Below are positions 13,394 through 22,478 of a stretch of 32,478 nt of DNA, piece after piece. The notes under the pieces are model-generated. The model saw nothing but the letters and a program-made list of their open reading frames with translations. It was not told where the DNA came from and ran no database searches. Source of the stretch: Archaeoglobales archaeon (GTDB lineage Archaea > Halobacteriota > Archaeoglobi > Archaeoglobales > Archaeoglobaceae); assembly GCA_011605865.1 (NCBI GenBank), contig JAAOZI010000022.1:1-32478 (forward strand), written 5' to 3'. Position 1 is the first letter of the stretch; each line of letters opens with the position of its first letter. Made by a program: the position numbers and the translations under genes.

Positions 13394-14597
13394 GAAAGTT
13401 AGGATAAGAGCAAAAGGAAAGGTTTTTGAAGGAGTAGTAATGCCAAGCTTTACTGGTAATCTTGTTTTAAAACTTGACAGCGGCTATAATGTAGGATTTG
13501 TTGAATATGAGTTGCTCGAAGTTCTCGAAGAAATAGAAAAATTTCCAGTCAAGCCAGAATTAAAAAAGAAGGAAGGATTACCGGATGTGAAGATAATTTC
13601 AACCGGTGGAACAATAGCGAGCAGAGTAGATTATAGAACTGGAGCGGTTACAAGCCAGTTCACGGCTGAGGAAATAATTTCAGATATTCCTGAGCTTGCA
13701 GAAATCTGCAACATCTCTGCAGAACTCTTGTATAACATTTTAAGCGAGAATATGAAGCCCAGCTATTGGGTTGAGCTCGCTAGGAGAGTTTATGAAGCCC
13801 TAAAGAACTATGAAGGCGTAATAGTAACTCACGGAACGGATACTATGCATTACTCTTCTGCTGCCGTATCCTTTATGCTTTCAACACCGAAACCTGTTAT
13901 TTTTGTTGGAGCCCAAAGAAGTAGCGATAGGCCAAGTAGCGATGCAGCGATGAATCTTCTATGCTCCGCTAAATTGAGTATAAGCGATGTTGGTGAAGTT
14001 CTCGTCTGTATGCATGGCTCAACGAATGATGATTTCTGCTTAGCGCATCGCGGAGTAAAGGTTAGGAAAATGCACACATCGAGAAGAGATGCCTTTCAGT
14101 CAATAAATACTAGGCCGGTGGCAAAAGTATTGTATCCATCACTTGAGATCGAGTGGCTTTCGTGGCACTATAAGCGAGGGGAAAGGGAACTGACCCTCAG
14201 AGATAGACTTGAGGAAAAAGTAGTTCTATTGAAGTTCTTTCCTGGATTGAGTGCTGAAATACTCGACTTTTTCTATTCTAAAGGCTATAGAGGTTTTGTA
14301 ATAGAAGGAACTGGGCTTGGGCATGTTTCTACTGACTGGATTGAGACCCTGAAAAGGATTTGCGAGGATTCAGTTGTGGTGATGACTTCTCAGTGTCTTT
14401 ATGGCAGAGTGTGCGATCGAGTTTATGATACTGGTAGGGATCTGCTCAGGGTGGGAGTTATTGAGGGAGAAGACATGCTTCCGGAAACAGCTTTAGTGAA
14501 ATTGATGTTTCTTCTCGGTAATTACGATATTGAAAAGGCCAAAAGACTTGTTAGGGTGAACTTAGTTGGGGAAATAGAACCTAGAAGTCAATTCTGA
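13380..14597 (+). CDS. gatD: Glutamyl-tRNA(Gln) amidotransferase subunit D
   Basis: A 405-residue, archaea-specific asparaginase-type subunit that frees ammonia from an amide donor for GatE, which converts Glu-tRNA(Gln) to Gln-tRNA(Gln). A small N-terminal barrel (1-50) precedes the asparaginase domain. Catalytic motifs are STGGTIA (74-80) and THGTDT (150-155). An added GatD-specific stretch carries KMHTSRRDAFQS. ATG 13380 is supported by GGAGGT at 13368-13373 and overlaps argH by 14 bp. gatE is not in the window. Confidence 0.96.
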   Translation: MLTGKKVRIRAKGKVFEGVVMPSFTGNLVLKLDSGYNVGFVEYELLEVLEEIEKFPVKPELKKKEGLPDVKIISTGGTIASRVDYRTGAVTSQFTAEEIISDIPELAEICNISAELLYNILSENMKPSYWVELARRVYEALKNYEGVIVTHGTDTMHYSSAAVSFMLSTPKPVIFVGAQRSSDRPSSDAAMNLLCSAKLSISDVGEVLVCMHGSTNDDFCLAHRGVKVRKMHTSRRDAFQSINTRPVAKVLYPSLEIEWLSWHYKRGERELTLRDRLEEKVVLLKFFPGLSAEILDFFYSKGYRGFVIEGTGLGHVSTDWIETLKRICEDSVVVMTSQCLYGRVCDRVYDTGRDLLRVGVIEGEDMLPETALVKLMFLLGNYDIEKAKRLVRVNLVGEIEPRSQF

Positions 14598-14661
14598 TTA
14601 AACAATATTTAAATTAATTCCCTTTAAAAAAATTTAAAAACTCAAAAGGAGAATTTTATTC

Positions 14662-15168
14662 GTGGCAACTGTATTGTTCCCGCCCTTCAGAAGCGTTGTA
14701 GTTAAGGATAAGTTTGGAGAAGAATTTCTGGTTAGGCAGTACTATCATGAAAAAGATAGGGAAAAGCTAATCGAAATGTATGTAAATTATGATCCTAACT
14801 ATAGATGTCTTGGTCTTCCACCTCTTAGTAGGACTGCGATTGAGAAGTGGATAGACTATCTTGGCCAGAACGGATTTTCGATAATAGCTGAAAAAGATGG
14901 AAAAGTTGTTGGTCATTTAGTGATTGTCCCAGATGATAAAAATAGGGTTGATCTTACCATATTTGTTCATCAGGATTATCAGGATCGAGGTTTAGGACAA
15001 GAAATGATGAAATTAATAATAGAATACTGTAAAAATGCTGGATTCGATGGAATAACTTTAGTAACAGAAAGAACGAATGCAAGAGCTATACATGTCTATA
15101 AAAAGCTTGGTTTTGAAGTAGTTGCACCTTATTATGAATTTGATATGTATTTGCCACTCAAGAAATGA
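14662..15168 (+). CDS. GNAT family N-acetyltransferase
   Basis: A 168-residue acetyltransferase. Motif A is VDLTIFVHQDYQDRGLGQEMMKLIIEY (about 93-119) and motif B is TERTNARAIHVYKKLGFEVV (134-153), the acetyl-CoA binding core. The N-terminal segment FLVRQYYHEKDREKLIEMYV is characteristic of GNATs that sit as stand-alone domains or at the end of acyl-CoA synthetases (Pat-type), but the substrate is not readable. The GTG start follows AAAGGAG by about 10 nt. The 3' end overlaps argF convergently by 37 bp. Because the window also carries an acyl-CoA synthetase and a deacetylase-fold enzyme, a protein-acetylating role is conceivable. Confidence 0.8.
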   Translation: MATVLFPPFRSVVVKDKFGEEFLVRQYYHEKDREKLIEMYVNYDPNYRCLGLPPLSRTAIEKWIDYLGQNGFSIIAEKDGKVVGHLVIVPDDKNRVDLTIFVHQDYQDRGLGQEMMKLIIEYCKNAGFDGITLVTERTNARAIHVYKKLGFEVVAPYYEFDMYLPLKK

Positions 15169-16052
15169 ATAAGTATGGCTTTCTGGGCGTGAAGTCTGTT
15201 TTCAGCTTGATCGAAGACAACACTTCTATCACTTTCCATTACTTCGTCTGTGATTTCTTCACCGCGATGCGCTGGCATGCAGTGCATAACGATCGCATCT
15301 TTTGCAATGCTTAGCAATTCCATGTTAACTTGATATCCTTGAAAATCTCGCAGCCTTTTATCTCTTTCTCTTTCTTGCCCCATAGATGTCCAAACGTCTG
15401 TATAAATAACATCAGCATTTAGAACGGCTTCTTTTGGATTTCTTGTCAACTTTACTTTTCCGGCGTTCATTCCAATTTTCAATATATTCTCATTCGGTTC
15501 GTAACCCGCGGGACAGGCTATTTCCATCTTCATCCCTAGTTTTGCTGAAGCTAAGATCAGCGAGTTGCAAACATTGTTTCCATCCCCAATCCAGGCAATT
15601 TTTATCTCACTCAGCTTACCTTTTTTCTCCTTTATTGTCAATAAATCTGCAATTATCTGGCATGGATGCTCTAGATCGCTTAATCCATTTATTACTGGAA
15701 CAGAAGAATATTTTGCAAATTCCTCTATCGTAGAATGCTTTCTAGCTCTTATCATTACGGCGTTTACATATCTGCTGATGACCCTTGCTGTATCTTTAAT
15801 CGGTTCTCCTCTTCCGAGCTGGAGATCGTTCCAGTTGAGATATAGAGCATGACCACCTAGTTCAAGCATAGCAATTTCGAAAGAAATTCTTGTTCTTGTG
15901 GAGGGAAGCTCGAAAATCATTGCCAAATTCTTGTTCTTTAGGTATTCTTTTAGGATTCCTTTTTCTCTCTCATCCTTTAGCTTTTCGGCCAGTTCGAGAA
16001 TCGAAATTATTTCTTTAGTGCTAAGATCCGAGATTGAGAGTAGATGTTTCAT
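15132..16052 (-). CDS. argF: Ornithine carbamoyltransferase
   Basis: A 306-residue transcarbamylase that makes citrulline from carbamoyl phosphate and ornithine. Carbamoyl-phosphate motif STRTR (51-55), HPCQ (129-132), the ornithine-specific DVWTSMG (219-225) and HCMPAHRGEE (257-266) are all present; the SMG loop separates it from aspartate carbamoyltransferases. Start ATG 16052 lies about 25 bp from a TATA box at 16071-16080, so the mRNA is probably leaderless. Its 3' end overlaps the GNAT gene. HCMP replaces the more common HCLP, a conservative change. Confidence 0.97.
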   Translation of the reverse strand: MKHLLSISDLSTKEIISILELAEKLKDEREKGILKEYLKNKNLAMIFELPSTRTRISFEIAMLELGGHALYLNWNDLQLGRGEPIKDTARVISRYVNAVMIRARKHSTIEEFAKYSSVPVINGLSDLEHPCQIIADLLTIKEKKGKLSEIKIAWIGDGNNVCNSLILASAKLGMKMEIACPAGYEPNENILKIGMNAGKVKLTRNPKEAVLNADVIYTDVWTSMGQERERDKRLRDFQGYQVNMELLSIAKDAIVMHCMPAHRGEEITDEVMESDRSVVFDQAENRLHAQKAILIHFLSGKYISNS

Positions 16053-16070
16053 AATAGAAGCCCTTTTAGT

Positions 16071-16080
16071 TCTAATTAAT
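16071..16080 (-). promoter_or_regulatory. argF promoter (TATA box)
   Basis: On the minus strand ATTAATTAGA follows CGAAAG (BRE-like) and sits about 25 bp from ATG 16052. A transposon left-end-like repeat begins only 5 bp upstream (16086), so anything regulating argF from further upstream would have been displaced by it. Confidence 0.5.
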
Positions 16081-16085
16081 CTTTC

Positions 16086-16146
16086 GTTTAACTGAAAGCC
16101 GCCTTTTAAGCGGAGATGGGAATAGAAAAGCTAAAATAAATAGAAA
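16086..16146 (+). repeat. Degenerate IS605 left-end-like repeat (copy 6)
   Basis: GTTTAACTGAAAG, hairpin CCGCCTTTTAAGCGG (16099-16113), GAGATGGGAATAGAAAAGCTAAAATAAATAG in pieces. The order and the ending AAAAGCTaAAATAAATA match the left end at 4902-4968, but the hairpin arms have changed together (CCGC/GCGG), which suggests the fold was kept for a time. Confidence 0.5.
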
Positions 16147-16166
16147 GATTAAATAATTTATCTAAG

Positions 16167-16631
16167 TTAAATTCTATTTTCTTTTTCAGCTTTTTCGGCA
16201 AATTCGACAATTCTTCGCAGAATTTCGATGTCTCTATCCTTCTCTTTTAGTCTAAGCTCGAAAATTTTTGCTCTACAGCTATAGTAGGCGTCAAAAGCTT
16301 TGTATACAGCGTTTTCAACTATTTCGAATAGTTTTAGAGTCTCTTTGTCCCTCAAATTTAATTCCCTTGCTATATCCTTCCCAATGTTTCCCACAAATCT
16401 GACACTCTCGCTTGGAGAGAAGTTCCTATCAGTTGCAAGGTAACGCATCAGATCTTCGATTGCTTCATCAATTGAAACTTTTTTTCCGGAATAAAGATCA
16501 AAAATCCCAAAAACTATTTTTTCTACAGCTTCTCTTACGTAATTAACAACTTCTATAGCAGGCATGATTGGGTATGGAGCCAAAATTTTTTTAACGGTGT
16601 TTTCAACGATTAAAGAGAGCTTTTCTTCCAT
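16167..16631 (-). CDS. Helical protein resembling RsbRD N-terminal domain, function unknown
   Basis: A 154-residue, all-helical protein with no membrane segment. The patterns VENTVKKILAPYPIM near the start, VEKIVFGIFDLYSGKKVSID and SESVRFVGNIGKDIARELNL recall the RsbRD N-terminal sensor-like domain found in stress-response and some sulfate-reducer proteins, but the match is from memory and weak. The C-terminal KEKDRDIEILRRIVEFAEKA looks like a coiled coil. ATG 16631 lies 23.5 bp from the centre of a palindromic TATA box shared with gyrA, so the mRNA is likely leaderless. No partner genes point to a role. Confidence 0.55.
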   Translation of the reverse strand: MEEKLSLIVENTVKKILAPYPIMPAIEVVNYVREAVEKIVFGIFDLYSGKKVSIDEAIEDLMRYLATDRNFSPSESVRFVGNIGKDIARELNLRDKETLKLFEIVENAVYKAFDAYYSCRAKIFELRLKEKDRDIEILRRIVEFAEKAEKENRI

Positions 16632-16649
16632 ATATCTAATAGGAGAATC

Positions 16650-16659
16650 GATTTAAATC
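16650..16659. promoter_or_regulatory. Shared palindromic TATA box between gyrA and the RsbRD-like gene
   Basis: GATTTAAATC is a perfect 10-bp palindrome centred at 16654.5. Both flanking start codons, GTG 16678 on the plus strand and ATG 16631 on the minus strand, lie exactly 23.5 bp from that centre. No other TATA-like sequence fits either gene, so one box probably serves both directions. Confidence 0.6.
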
Positions 16660-16677
16660 TTCTCTCTTTCTTGCTTT

Positions 16678-18993
16678 GTGGAAATAACTAGGGATATTGG
16701 AGAGGAGCTGAAGAGTTCCTATATCGACTATGCGATGAGCGTGATTATTGGAAGGGCTTTACCGGATGTAAGAGACGGTCTTAAGCCTGTACAGAGAAGG
16801 ATTTTGTATGCAATGTATGAGATGGGGTTAAAGAGCGACAAGCCTTTTAGAAAGTGTGCGAGAATTGTTGGTGAAGTTCTTGGTAAATATCACCCTCATG
16901 GAGATGCAGCTGTTTATGAAGCTCTTGCTCGCCTTGCTCAGGATTTTACTATGCGATATCCACTCGTGGAAGGCCAAGGAAACTTTGGAAGTATTGATGG
17001 CGACTCCCCAGCTGCGATGAGATATACTGAAGCGAGGCTAACTAAAATCGCCGAAGAAATGCTTGAAGATATCGATAAAGATACAGTTGACTTCGTTCCA
17101 AACTTCGATGCAACGCTCAAGGAGCCTTTGGTTCTACCCTCTAGGATTCCAAACTTGCTGGTTAATGGATCGAGCGGCATAGCTGTTGGAATGGCAACAA
17201 ACATACCCCCACATAATCTTTCAGAAGTTTGCGATGCTATTGCATATTGTATAGAAAATGAAGATGCAACAGTTGAAGATTTGCTAAAATTCATAAAAGG
17301 CCCCGATTTTCCAACTGGAGGGGAAATAGTTGGCGTTGATGGAATAATAGAGGCTTATAGGACAGGAAAAGGAAAAATAACGGTTAGAGGTAGGGTTGAA
17401 ATTGAAAATGGCTGTATTGTAATAAAAGAGATCCCGTATACGGTCAATAAAGCTAAGCTAATCGAAAGTATAGCTGATTTGGTCAGGGAGGGAAAGATAG
17501 AAGAAATAAAGTCGATTAGAGACGAATCCGACAGAGAGGGGATAAGAATTGTGATAGAACTTAGAGGAGCACCAAATTCTGTGCTAAGAAAACTCTACAA
17601 ATATACGAATCTCGAGACTACAGTTGGGATAACCCTTCTCGCTCTACACAACAACGAACCAAGGATTATGAGCATACTTGAAATGATTCGTTATTTTATC
17701 GATCATAGGAGGGAAGTAATAAGAAGAAAGATAAAATTTGAGCTCGAAAAGGCAAAAGAAAGATTGCATTTAGTAGAAGGTCTCAAAAAGTCTATTGAGA
17801 ATCTTGAAACGACATTGAATATTATTAGATCCTCTAAGTCTCCTTCGGAAGCCAAAAAAACCCTTATCAGCACTCTCAAACTTTCCGAGCTTCAGGCTGA
17901 GGCTGTTTTGCAAACCAGGCTTCAGAGACTCACTTCGCTTGAGATTCAAGCGCTTTTGGATGAACATGCTAACTTGGAAAAATCCGTGAAACAAATGGAA
18001 GAAATTTTGGCAGATCCCAAAAAGATTGATGGTATTCTTCTTAGGGAAATCAAGGAGATAAAAGAAAAATATGGCGACAAAAGGAAGACAGTAATAATTC
18101 CTAAAGTTGGGGAAATTGAAGAAGTTGAGGAGTCTATTCTTCTAGTGACTTCAAAGGGATATGCAAAAAGAATCGAGCTAGATGCGTTCAAAAAGCAAGA
18201 AAAAGGAAGCCAGGGAGTCTTAGCAATTCAGATAAGTGAGAATGATGAAATAGCTGAGTTTAGAATCTGCAAAAGCAATGAAAAACTGATAATATTCACG
18301 GAATCCGGAAAAGCATTTAGTATTGATGCAGAGGAAATACCAAAACTCGAGAGAAACTATCAAGGAATTTCTTTAAAGAAAATAATAAGATTAGAGGATG
18401 ATAGGATAGTTTCAGCATTTGGTTTGGTTGATGGATATATTGCGATACTAACTGCAACAGGCCATGTTAAAAGAGTTCCTGCTGAGGAATTTGAAAATGC
18501 CAAACGAGCGGGTATATTAGCGTCCACTGAAAAAATAGCCTGCGCAACGATGCTTAAGGGAAATGATTTGTTCATAGTGACGAAGAGGGGATACGTTTTG
18601 AGGCTTAATGCGGAGAAAATTCCAATCTATTCGAGAAACTCTAGAGGTGTAGTAGGGATAAGTCTTAGAGAAGGGGATGAAATTGCCTATATGACTTCTG
18701 GAAATGGCAAATATCTTGCGATATTCAGCGAAAACGGGTACGGAAAGAGATGTGAAATTTCTGAGTTTAGAACGATGAACAGAGGAGCAATGGGTGTAGT
18801 TGGATATAAAGTTACCGATAAAACTGGAAAAGTCTCATTTGCTGAGGTATGTGAGGAGGGGGAGATCTTTTTGATCAGCAAAGATGGCTATTGTGTGAGA
18901 ATGAATATAGCAGAAATCCCAATACAAAGAAGAAGCACTTCAGGTGTTTTAATCAACAAGAGAGGTATAAAGAAAGGTTTTCTGAACCTTTAA
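16678..18993 (+). CDS. gyrA: DNA gyrase subunit A
   Basis: A 771-residue bacterial-type type IIA topoisomerase A subunit; with GyrB it supercoils or relaxes DNA. Archaeoglobales and some other euryarchaea gained gyrase from bacteria. The winged-helix domain has [31 protein letters not shown] and the DNA-breaking tyrosine Y116 in [10 protein letters not shown] coiled-coil tower follows (about 330-480), then a six-bladed C-terminal wrapping domain. The GyrA box is degenerate: QEKGSQG (507-513) instead of the usual QRRGGKG. GTG is chosen because it lies 23.5 bp from the palindromic TATA. gyrB is not in the window. Confidence 0.97.
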   Translation: MEITRDIGEELKSSYIDYAMSVIIGRALPDVRDGLKPVQRRILYAMYEMGLKSDKPFRKCARIVGEVLGKYHPHGDAAVYEALARLAQDFTMRYPLVEGQGNFGSIDGDSPAAMRYTEARLTKIAEEMLEDIDKDTVDFVPNFDATLKEPLVLPSRIPNLLVNGSSGIAVGMATNIPPHNLSEVCDAIAYCIENEDATVEDLLKFIKGPDFPTGGEIVGVDGIIEAYRTGKGKITVRGRVEIENGCIVIKEIPYTVNKAKLIESIADLVREGKIEEIKSIRDESDREGIRIVIELRGAPNSVLRKLYKYTNLETTVGITLLALHNNEPRIMSILEMIRYFIDHRREVIRRKIKFELEKAKERLHLVEGLKKSIENLETTLNIIRSSKSPSEAKKTLISTLKLSELQAEAVLQTRLQRLTSLEIQALLDEHANLEKSVKQMEEILADPKKIDGILLREIKEIKEKYGDKRKTVIIPKVGEIEEVEESILLVTSKGYAKRIELDAFKKQEKGSQGVLAIQISENDEIAEFRICKSNEKLIIFTESGKAFSIDAEEIPKLERNYQGISLKKIIRLEDDRIVSAFGLVDGYIAILTATGHVKRVPAEEFENAKRAGILASTEKIACATMLKGNDLFIVTKRGYVLRLNAEKIPIYSRNSRGVVGISLREGDEIAYMTSGNGKYLAIFSENGYGKRCEISEFRTMNRGAMGVVGYKVTDKTGKVSFAEVCEEGEIFLISKDGYCVRMNIAEIPIQRRSTSGVLINKRGIKKGFLNL

Positions 18994-19035
18994 CCTAATC
19001 TGGATCTCCACTTAGGTTCTATTTAATCCGAAGCT

Positions 19036-19083
19036 CTGACCTCCTTCCCCGCCCTGAAGGGCGAGGCTTTCTGTTGTAAATTT
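19036..19083 (-). repeat. IS605 end-like repeat with intact hairpin (copy 7)
   Basis: On the minus strand: TTTACAACAGAAAG, then the intact hairpin CCTCGCCC-TTCA-GGGCGGGG, then AAGGAGGTCAG. The opening matches left ends, while the GGAGGTCAG tail matches the right end at 364-375, so its polarity is uncertain. It occupies most of the gap between gyrA and the transporter; the rest (19084-19187) holds the transporter promoter, TATA-like AAAATTTAATA at 19115-19125. Confidence 0.55.
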
Positions 19084-19187
19084 AGGAAAGTTCTCTCATG
19101 GGTGTAGGAAGGATAAAATTTAATACCATATCAGAACCCTCGTGAAGAGGAGGGATACTTCTGGCAGTTACCATTCCAAGCAGAGAA

Positions 19188-19601
19188 TTGAACTTAAAGA
19201 CTGCAATTAGGCTTATTCTACCCATCCTTTACTTATGTACATTCTTTGACCTGTTTGCCGGACTTTTTCTTGGCACAAACTTTGAAAAAATCATGGAAAG
19301 CTATCCATATATCCTTATAATTCTCCCAGGTTTGATGGGTCTTCGCGGGAACGTCTTTGGAGCCTTATGTTCCAGATTATCCACAGCTTTTTATCTCGGA
19401 TCTTCTCCACCAAGCTTCAGAGACGACTACGTTTACAAGAACTTTTTCTTTTCAATCTGGGCTTCAACTCTACCAATATTTTTGCTAATGTTAGTTGGTC
19501 TTTTAAAGATTAGGGACTTTGAGGGTTTTTTATCCTCATTGCAAATTTCCATTGCATCCAGCGCGCTAATTGGGCTTTTATTGTCCCTAGTATCAATTTG
19601 A
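19188..19601 (+). CDS. MgtE/SLC41-type divalent cation transporter, N-terminal part of a split gene
   Basis: A 137-residue membrane segment covering the start of an MgtE-type channel domain. The hallmark LPGLMGLRGNVFGALCSRLSTAFYLG is at about residues 44-69, surrounded by hydrophobic helices. The frame stops at TGA 19599, before the domain's second hallmark (DPDSxSGPLxTSIADI), which is in the next frame, so the domain is cut in the middle. Start is unclear: TTG 19188 is used here, but GGAGGG at 19149-19154 would better serve a non-standard CTG at 19161. Either a frameshift, a sequencing error or a gene expressed in two pieces. Confidence 0.7.
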   Translation: MNLKTAIRLILPILYLCTFFDLFAGLFLGTNFEKIMESYPYILIILPGLMGLRGNVFGALCSRLSTAFYLGSSPPSFRDDYVYKNFFFSIWASTLPIFLLMLVGLLKIRDFEGFLSSLQISIASSALIGLLLSLVSI

Positions 19602-20338
19602 TAGTGGTCATATCTTTTAAAAGATCTATTGATCCAGATTCGATTTCTGGACCGCTAATAACTTCGATCGCAGATATAGTTACCATACCTTCCATCGTCG
19701 TATTTATTATCATTTTTGAGGCAGGTTGGATACATCCATTCTTTTTGGCTTCCATAGTTCTTCTTGTCATTTCCATCTATTTTTCTCGAGGAAAAGAATT
19801 AAAGAGAATAAAAAAAGAAGTCCTATCTATCATTACATCCCTAGCAGTTCTACAAAGCATAACAGGAAGTTTGCTCCATGAATTTTCCGAAATTATTTAT
19901 CTCAGTATTTTTCTAAGCTTTGCTTATCCGTCTATAATAGATACTTTAGGAAATTATGGATGTATAATCGTTGCAAGAACTTCAACAAGATTAAATTTAG
20001 GAGAAATTGAAAAAGGTGACTTGAAAGGCTTAATCGATGATCTAAAAGCTATTTTACCGACCTCTATCTTAATTTTTCCATTTATCTCTCTGGTTTCAGT
20101 TTATCTTTCGTACTTAACTCTCGGTAATTTTTTCTTTAAACCAATTGCAATTTCTATTTTTTTTGCCTCATTTGTGTTCCTTATATTTCTAGTAATTTTG
20201 GTCGCTTTTTACTTAGCTGTTGCGCTTCACCGCCTGAAGATAGATCCCGACAATGGGGGTATACCTCTAATCACGACAATCGCTGACCTTCTTGGAACGG
20301 CGTATACTGTAGCGATTGCTTTCTTTTTCATTTCTTAG
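19598..20338 (+). CDS. MgtE/SLC41-type divalent cation transporter, C-terminal part of a split gene
   Basis: A 246-residue continuation in the -1 frame. It begins with the rest of the first MgtE domain, [22 protein letters not shown] (9-30), and then carries a full second domain: [21 protein letters not shown] (137-157) and [21 protein letters not shown] (215-235). These Asp-rich loops and GN motifs line the Mg2+ path in MgtE/SLC41 proteins. Together the two parts would make a normal two-domain transporter of about 385 residues. The TTG start overlaps the upstream TGA by 4 bases (TTGA) but has no ribosome-binding site. The 3' end overlaps ilvN convergently by 11 bp. Confidence 0.72.
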   Translation: MIVVISFKRSIDPDSISGPLITSIADIVTIPSIVVFIIIFEAGWIHPFFLASIVLLVISIYFSRGKELKRIKKEVLSIITSLAVLQSITGSLLHEFSEIIYLSIFLSFAYPSIIDTLGNYGCIIVARTSTRLNLGEIEKGDLKGLIDDLKAILPTSILIFPFISLVSVYLSYLTLGNFFFKPIAISIFFASFVFLIFLVILVAFYLAVALHRLKIDPDNGGIPLITTIADLLGTAYTVAIAFFFIS

Positions 20339-20807
20339 CCCCTCTGACCATTGCGACTTTTCCTGTTCTCGCAATCTCTTTTATCCCATATCCTCTCATT
20401 AAGTCTACAAAGGCGTTTATTTTTTCCTCATCGCCTGTAATTTCTATTATAAAGCTGTCCTTTGCCACATCTACTATTCTTCCACGAAATATGTTTGTGA
20501 GCTCCACGAGTTCTCCCCTTTTTTCCGGTGGTGCGTTAACCTTCACTAGGCAAAGTTCTCTTTCAACAGAACCGGAACTTATGTCACTTACTTTAATCAC
20601 TTCGATTAGCTTGTTGAGCTGTTTCATGACCTGTTCGAGAACTTTTTCATCGCCACTTACTACAATGGTCATTCTAGATATGTCATCTCTTTCAGTCACA
20701 CCAACGGTCAAACTCTCTATGTTGAACCCTCTTCTTCTGAAAAGTGAGGCGACTCTTGCAAGAACACCTGGTTTGTTCTCTACCAATGCTGCGATGGTAT
20801 ACCTCAT
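20328..20807 (-). CDS. ilvN: Acetolactate synthase small (regulatory) subunit
   Basis: A 159-residue regulatory subunit of acetohydroxyacid synthase. The ACT domain is [36 protein letters not shown], with the [13 protein letters not shown] valine-site loop, followed by the usual C-terminal domain. It confers feedback inhibition by branched-chain amino acids on IlvB. ATG 20807 follows one base after the ilvB stop; its ribosome-binding site GAGGAGGA lies within the last ilvB codons. Confidence 0.96.
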   Translation of the reverse strand: MRYTIAALVENKPGVLARVASLFRRRGFNIESLTVGVTERDDISRMTIVVSGDEKVLEQVMKQLNKLIEVIKVSDISSGSVERELCLVKVNAPPEKRGELVELTNIFRGRIVDVAKDSFIIEITGDEEKINAFVDLMRGYGIKEIARTGKVAMVRGAKK

Positions 20808-20808
20808 A

Positions 20809-22473
20809 TTAATCCTCCTCGTCTATTATCTCCTTCAGGCTCTTCCCGGGTGGAACCATGGGTAAGACTTTAGCTTGGTAATCCACTCTAAAATCAACTA
20901 CTACTGGTGCATCGTTTATTTCTTTTGCTTGCTTCAGGGCATCTAAGACCTCACTTGGTTTTTCAACAGTTATCCCTACAGCCCCAAAACCTTCTGCAAT
21001 TTTTTCAAAGCTGACTTTCTCACAACCTATGCACGTGGCTGAGTATCTCTCACGATAAAAGAGTTCTTGCCATTGTCTAACCATTCCAAGATAGCCGTTA
21101 TTCAATATAAAGACTTTTACTGGAATGTTGTAATATACACAGGTCGCAAGTTCTTGAATGTTCATTAGAAAGCTACCATCTCCTGCGATGTCGATCACTT
21201 CTTTATCCATACAAGCAACTTTTGCTCCCATGGCTGCTGGAAAACCGAATCCCATTGTTCCAAGACCGCCGCTCGTTATGAATTGCCTTGGGTGCTTGAC
21301 TTTAAAGTACTGAGCTGCCCACATCTGATTTTGTCCAACTTCTGTTGTCACGATAGCATCTGGAAAAACTTCTTGAATTTTTTCAACTACAAACTGGGGT
21401 TTGAATCCATCCTTCTTATATCGCAGGGGGAATTTTTCTCTCCACTCCTTAACCTTATCTTCCCACTCTTTTCTTTGCTTGTATTCTACATATTTCTTCA
21501 AAGTTGCAAGCACTCTTTTAGCATCGCCAACTATTGGAACGTCTACTCTAACATTTTTGCCTATTTCAGCCGGATCTATATCTATGTGAATTATCTTAGC
21601 TTGGGTTGCAAACTTTGCTACGTTACCTGTTGTTCTATCGCTAAATCTGCAGCCCACTGCTATTATTAAATCGCTTTCAGCCAACGCGTAGTTTGCATAC
21701 TTTGAACCATGCATTCCAACGAAGCCAAGACAGAGTGGATGGTACTCGCTTATACTACCTTTACCCATCAAAGTTGTTACGACGAAAGCTGGAATTGTTT
21801 CCGCAAGCTCAACTAGTTCCTTAGACGCGTTGGAAATCTTAACACCACCACCTGCAAGTATTATAGGTCTTTCGGACTTCATTATAAGTTCTGCGGCTTT
21901 CTTTATTTGCATTGGATGTCCCTCATATCTCGGTTTGTAGCCCATTAGTTCAACCTTACTTGGATATTCGAAGTCTATGTCTGCCATTGAAACGTCTCTG
22001 GGAATGTCAACCAAAACAGGTCCTGGTCGACCAGTTGTGGCTATGTAAAATGCTTCTTTTACGATTCTTAGCAACTTCTTCGGATCTGTAACTAGATAAT
22101 TGTGTTTGGTTATTGGCATAGTAATTCCAGTTATGTCTGCTTCCTGGAAAGCATCGTTTCCGATCAAATGTCTTGCAACCTGTCCGGTAAAGACAACTAG
22201 GGGTGATGAGTCCATATAAGCGTTTGCGATTCCGGTTACTGTATTAGTTGCGCCCGGTCCAGAAGTTGCAAACACCACTCCAACCTTTCCACTAGCTCTT
22301 GCATAACCATCAGCTGCGTGTGTTGCTCCCTGTTCGTGTCTTGTCGTTATATGGCGGATGTTGGAGTCGTAGAGAGCATCATAAATTTCAAGAATTGCTC
22401 CTCCCGGTATTCCAAACACAACTTCAACACCTTCCTGTTCGAGAGCTTTGATAAAAGCTTCAGCAGCTCGCAT
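20809..22473 (-). CDS. ilvB: Acetolactate synthase large (catalytic) subunit
   Basis: A 554-residue ThDP enzyme that condenses two pyruvates, or pyruvate and 2-oxobutyrate, in the first common step of valine, leucine and isoleucine synthesis. The activating glutamate is E47 in RHEQGA, the FAD-domain segment is [23 protein letters not shown], and the ThDP/Mg motif begins [19 protein letters not shown] and ends VFILNN. ATG 22473 is preceded by the Shine-Dalgarno GAGGTGG (22478-22484). Transcription starts about 75 nt upstream, an unusually long leader for this genome, and the leader contains a branched-chain-rich micro-ORF. Confidence 0.96.
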   Translation of the reverse strand: MRAAEAFIKALEQEGVEVVFGIPGGAILEIYDALYDSNIRHITTRHEQGATHAADGYARASGKVGVVFATSGPGATNTVTGIANAYMDSSPLVVFTGQVARHLIGNDAFQEADITGITMPITKHNYLVTDPKKLLRIVKEAFYIATTGRPGPVLVDIPRDVSMADIDFEYPSKVELMGYKPRYEGHPMQIKKAAELIMKSERPIILAGGGVKISNASKELVELAETIPAFVVTTLMGKGSISEYHPLCLGFVGMHGSKYANYALAESDLIIAVGCRFSDRTTGNVAKFATQAKIIHIDIDPAEIGKNVRVDVPIVGDAKRVLATLKKYVEYKQRKEWEDKVKEWREKFPLRYKKDGFKPQFVVEKIQEVFPDAIVTTEVGQNQMWAAQYFKVKHPRQFITSGGLGTMGFGFPAAMGAKVACMDKEVIDIAGDGSFLMNIQELATCVYYNIPVKVFILNNGYLGMVRQWQELFYRERYSATCIGCEKVSFEKIAEGFGAVGITVEKPSEVLDALKQAKEINDAPVVVDFRVDYQAKVLPMVPPGKSLKEIIDEED

Positions 22474-22478
22474 AGACC

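Noticed and set aside
389-19083. CRISPR-like set of repeats
   Set aside because: The hairpin repeats are irregularly spaced by kilobases, lie on both strands and have transposon-end structure; there are no short regular spacers and no cas genes.
19575-19605. Programmed -1 frameshift site in the transporter
   Set aside because: No X XXY YYZ heptamer in the zero frame and no obvious downstream stem was seen at the overlap; a decayed or mis-sequenced gene is simpler.
21283-21669. 128-codon plus-strand frame inside ilvB
   Set aside because: Antisense to conserved ThDP-enzyme codons, with Leu/Phe/Cys-rich composition typical of a reverse-strand shadow.
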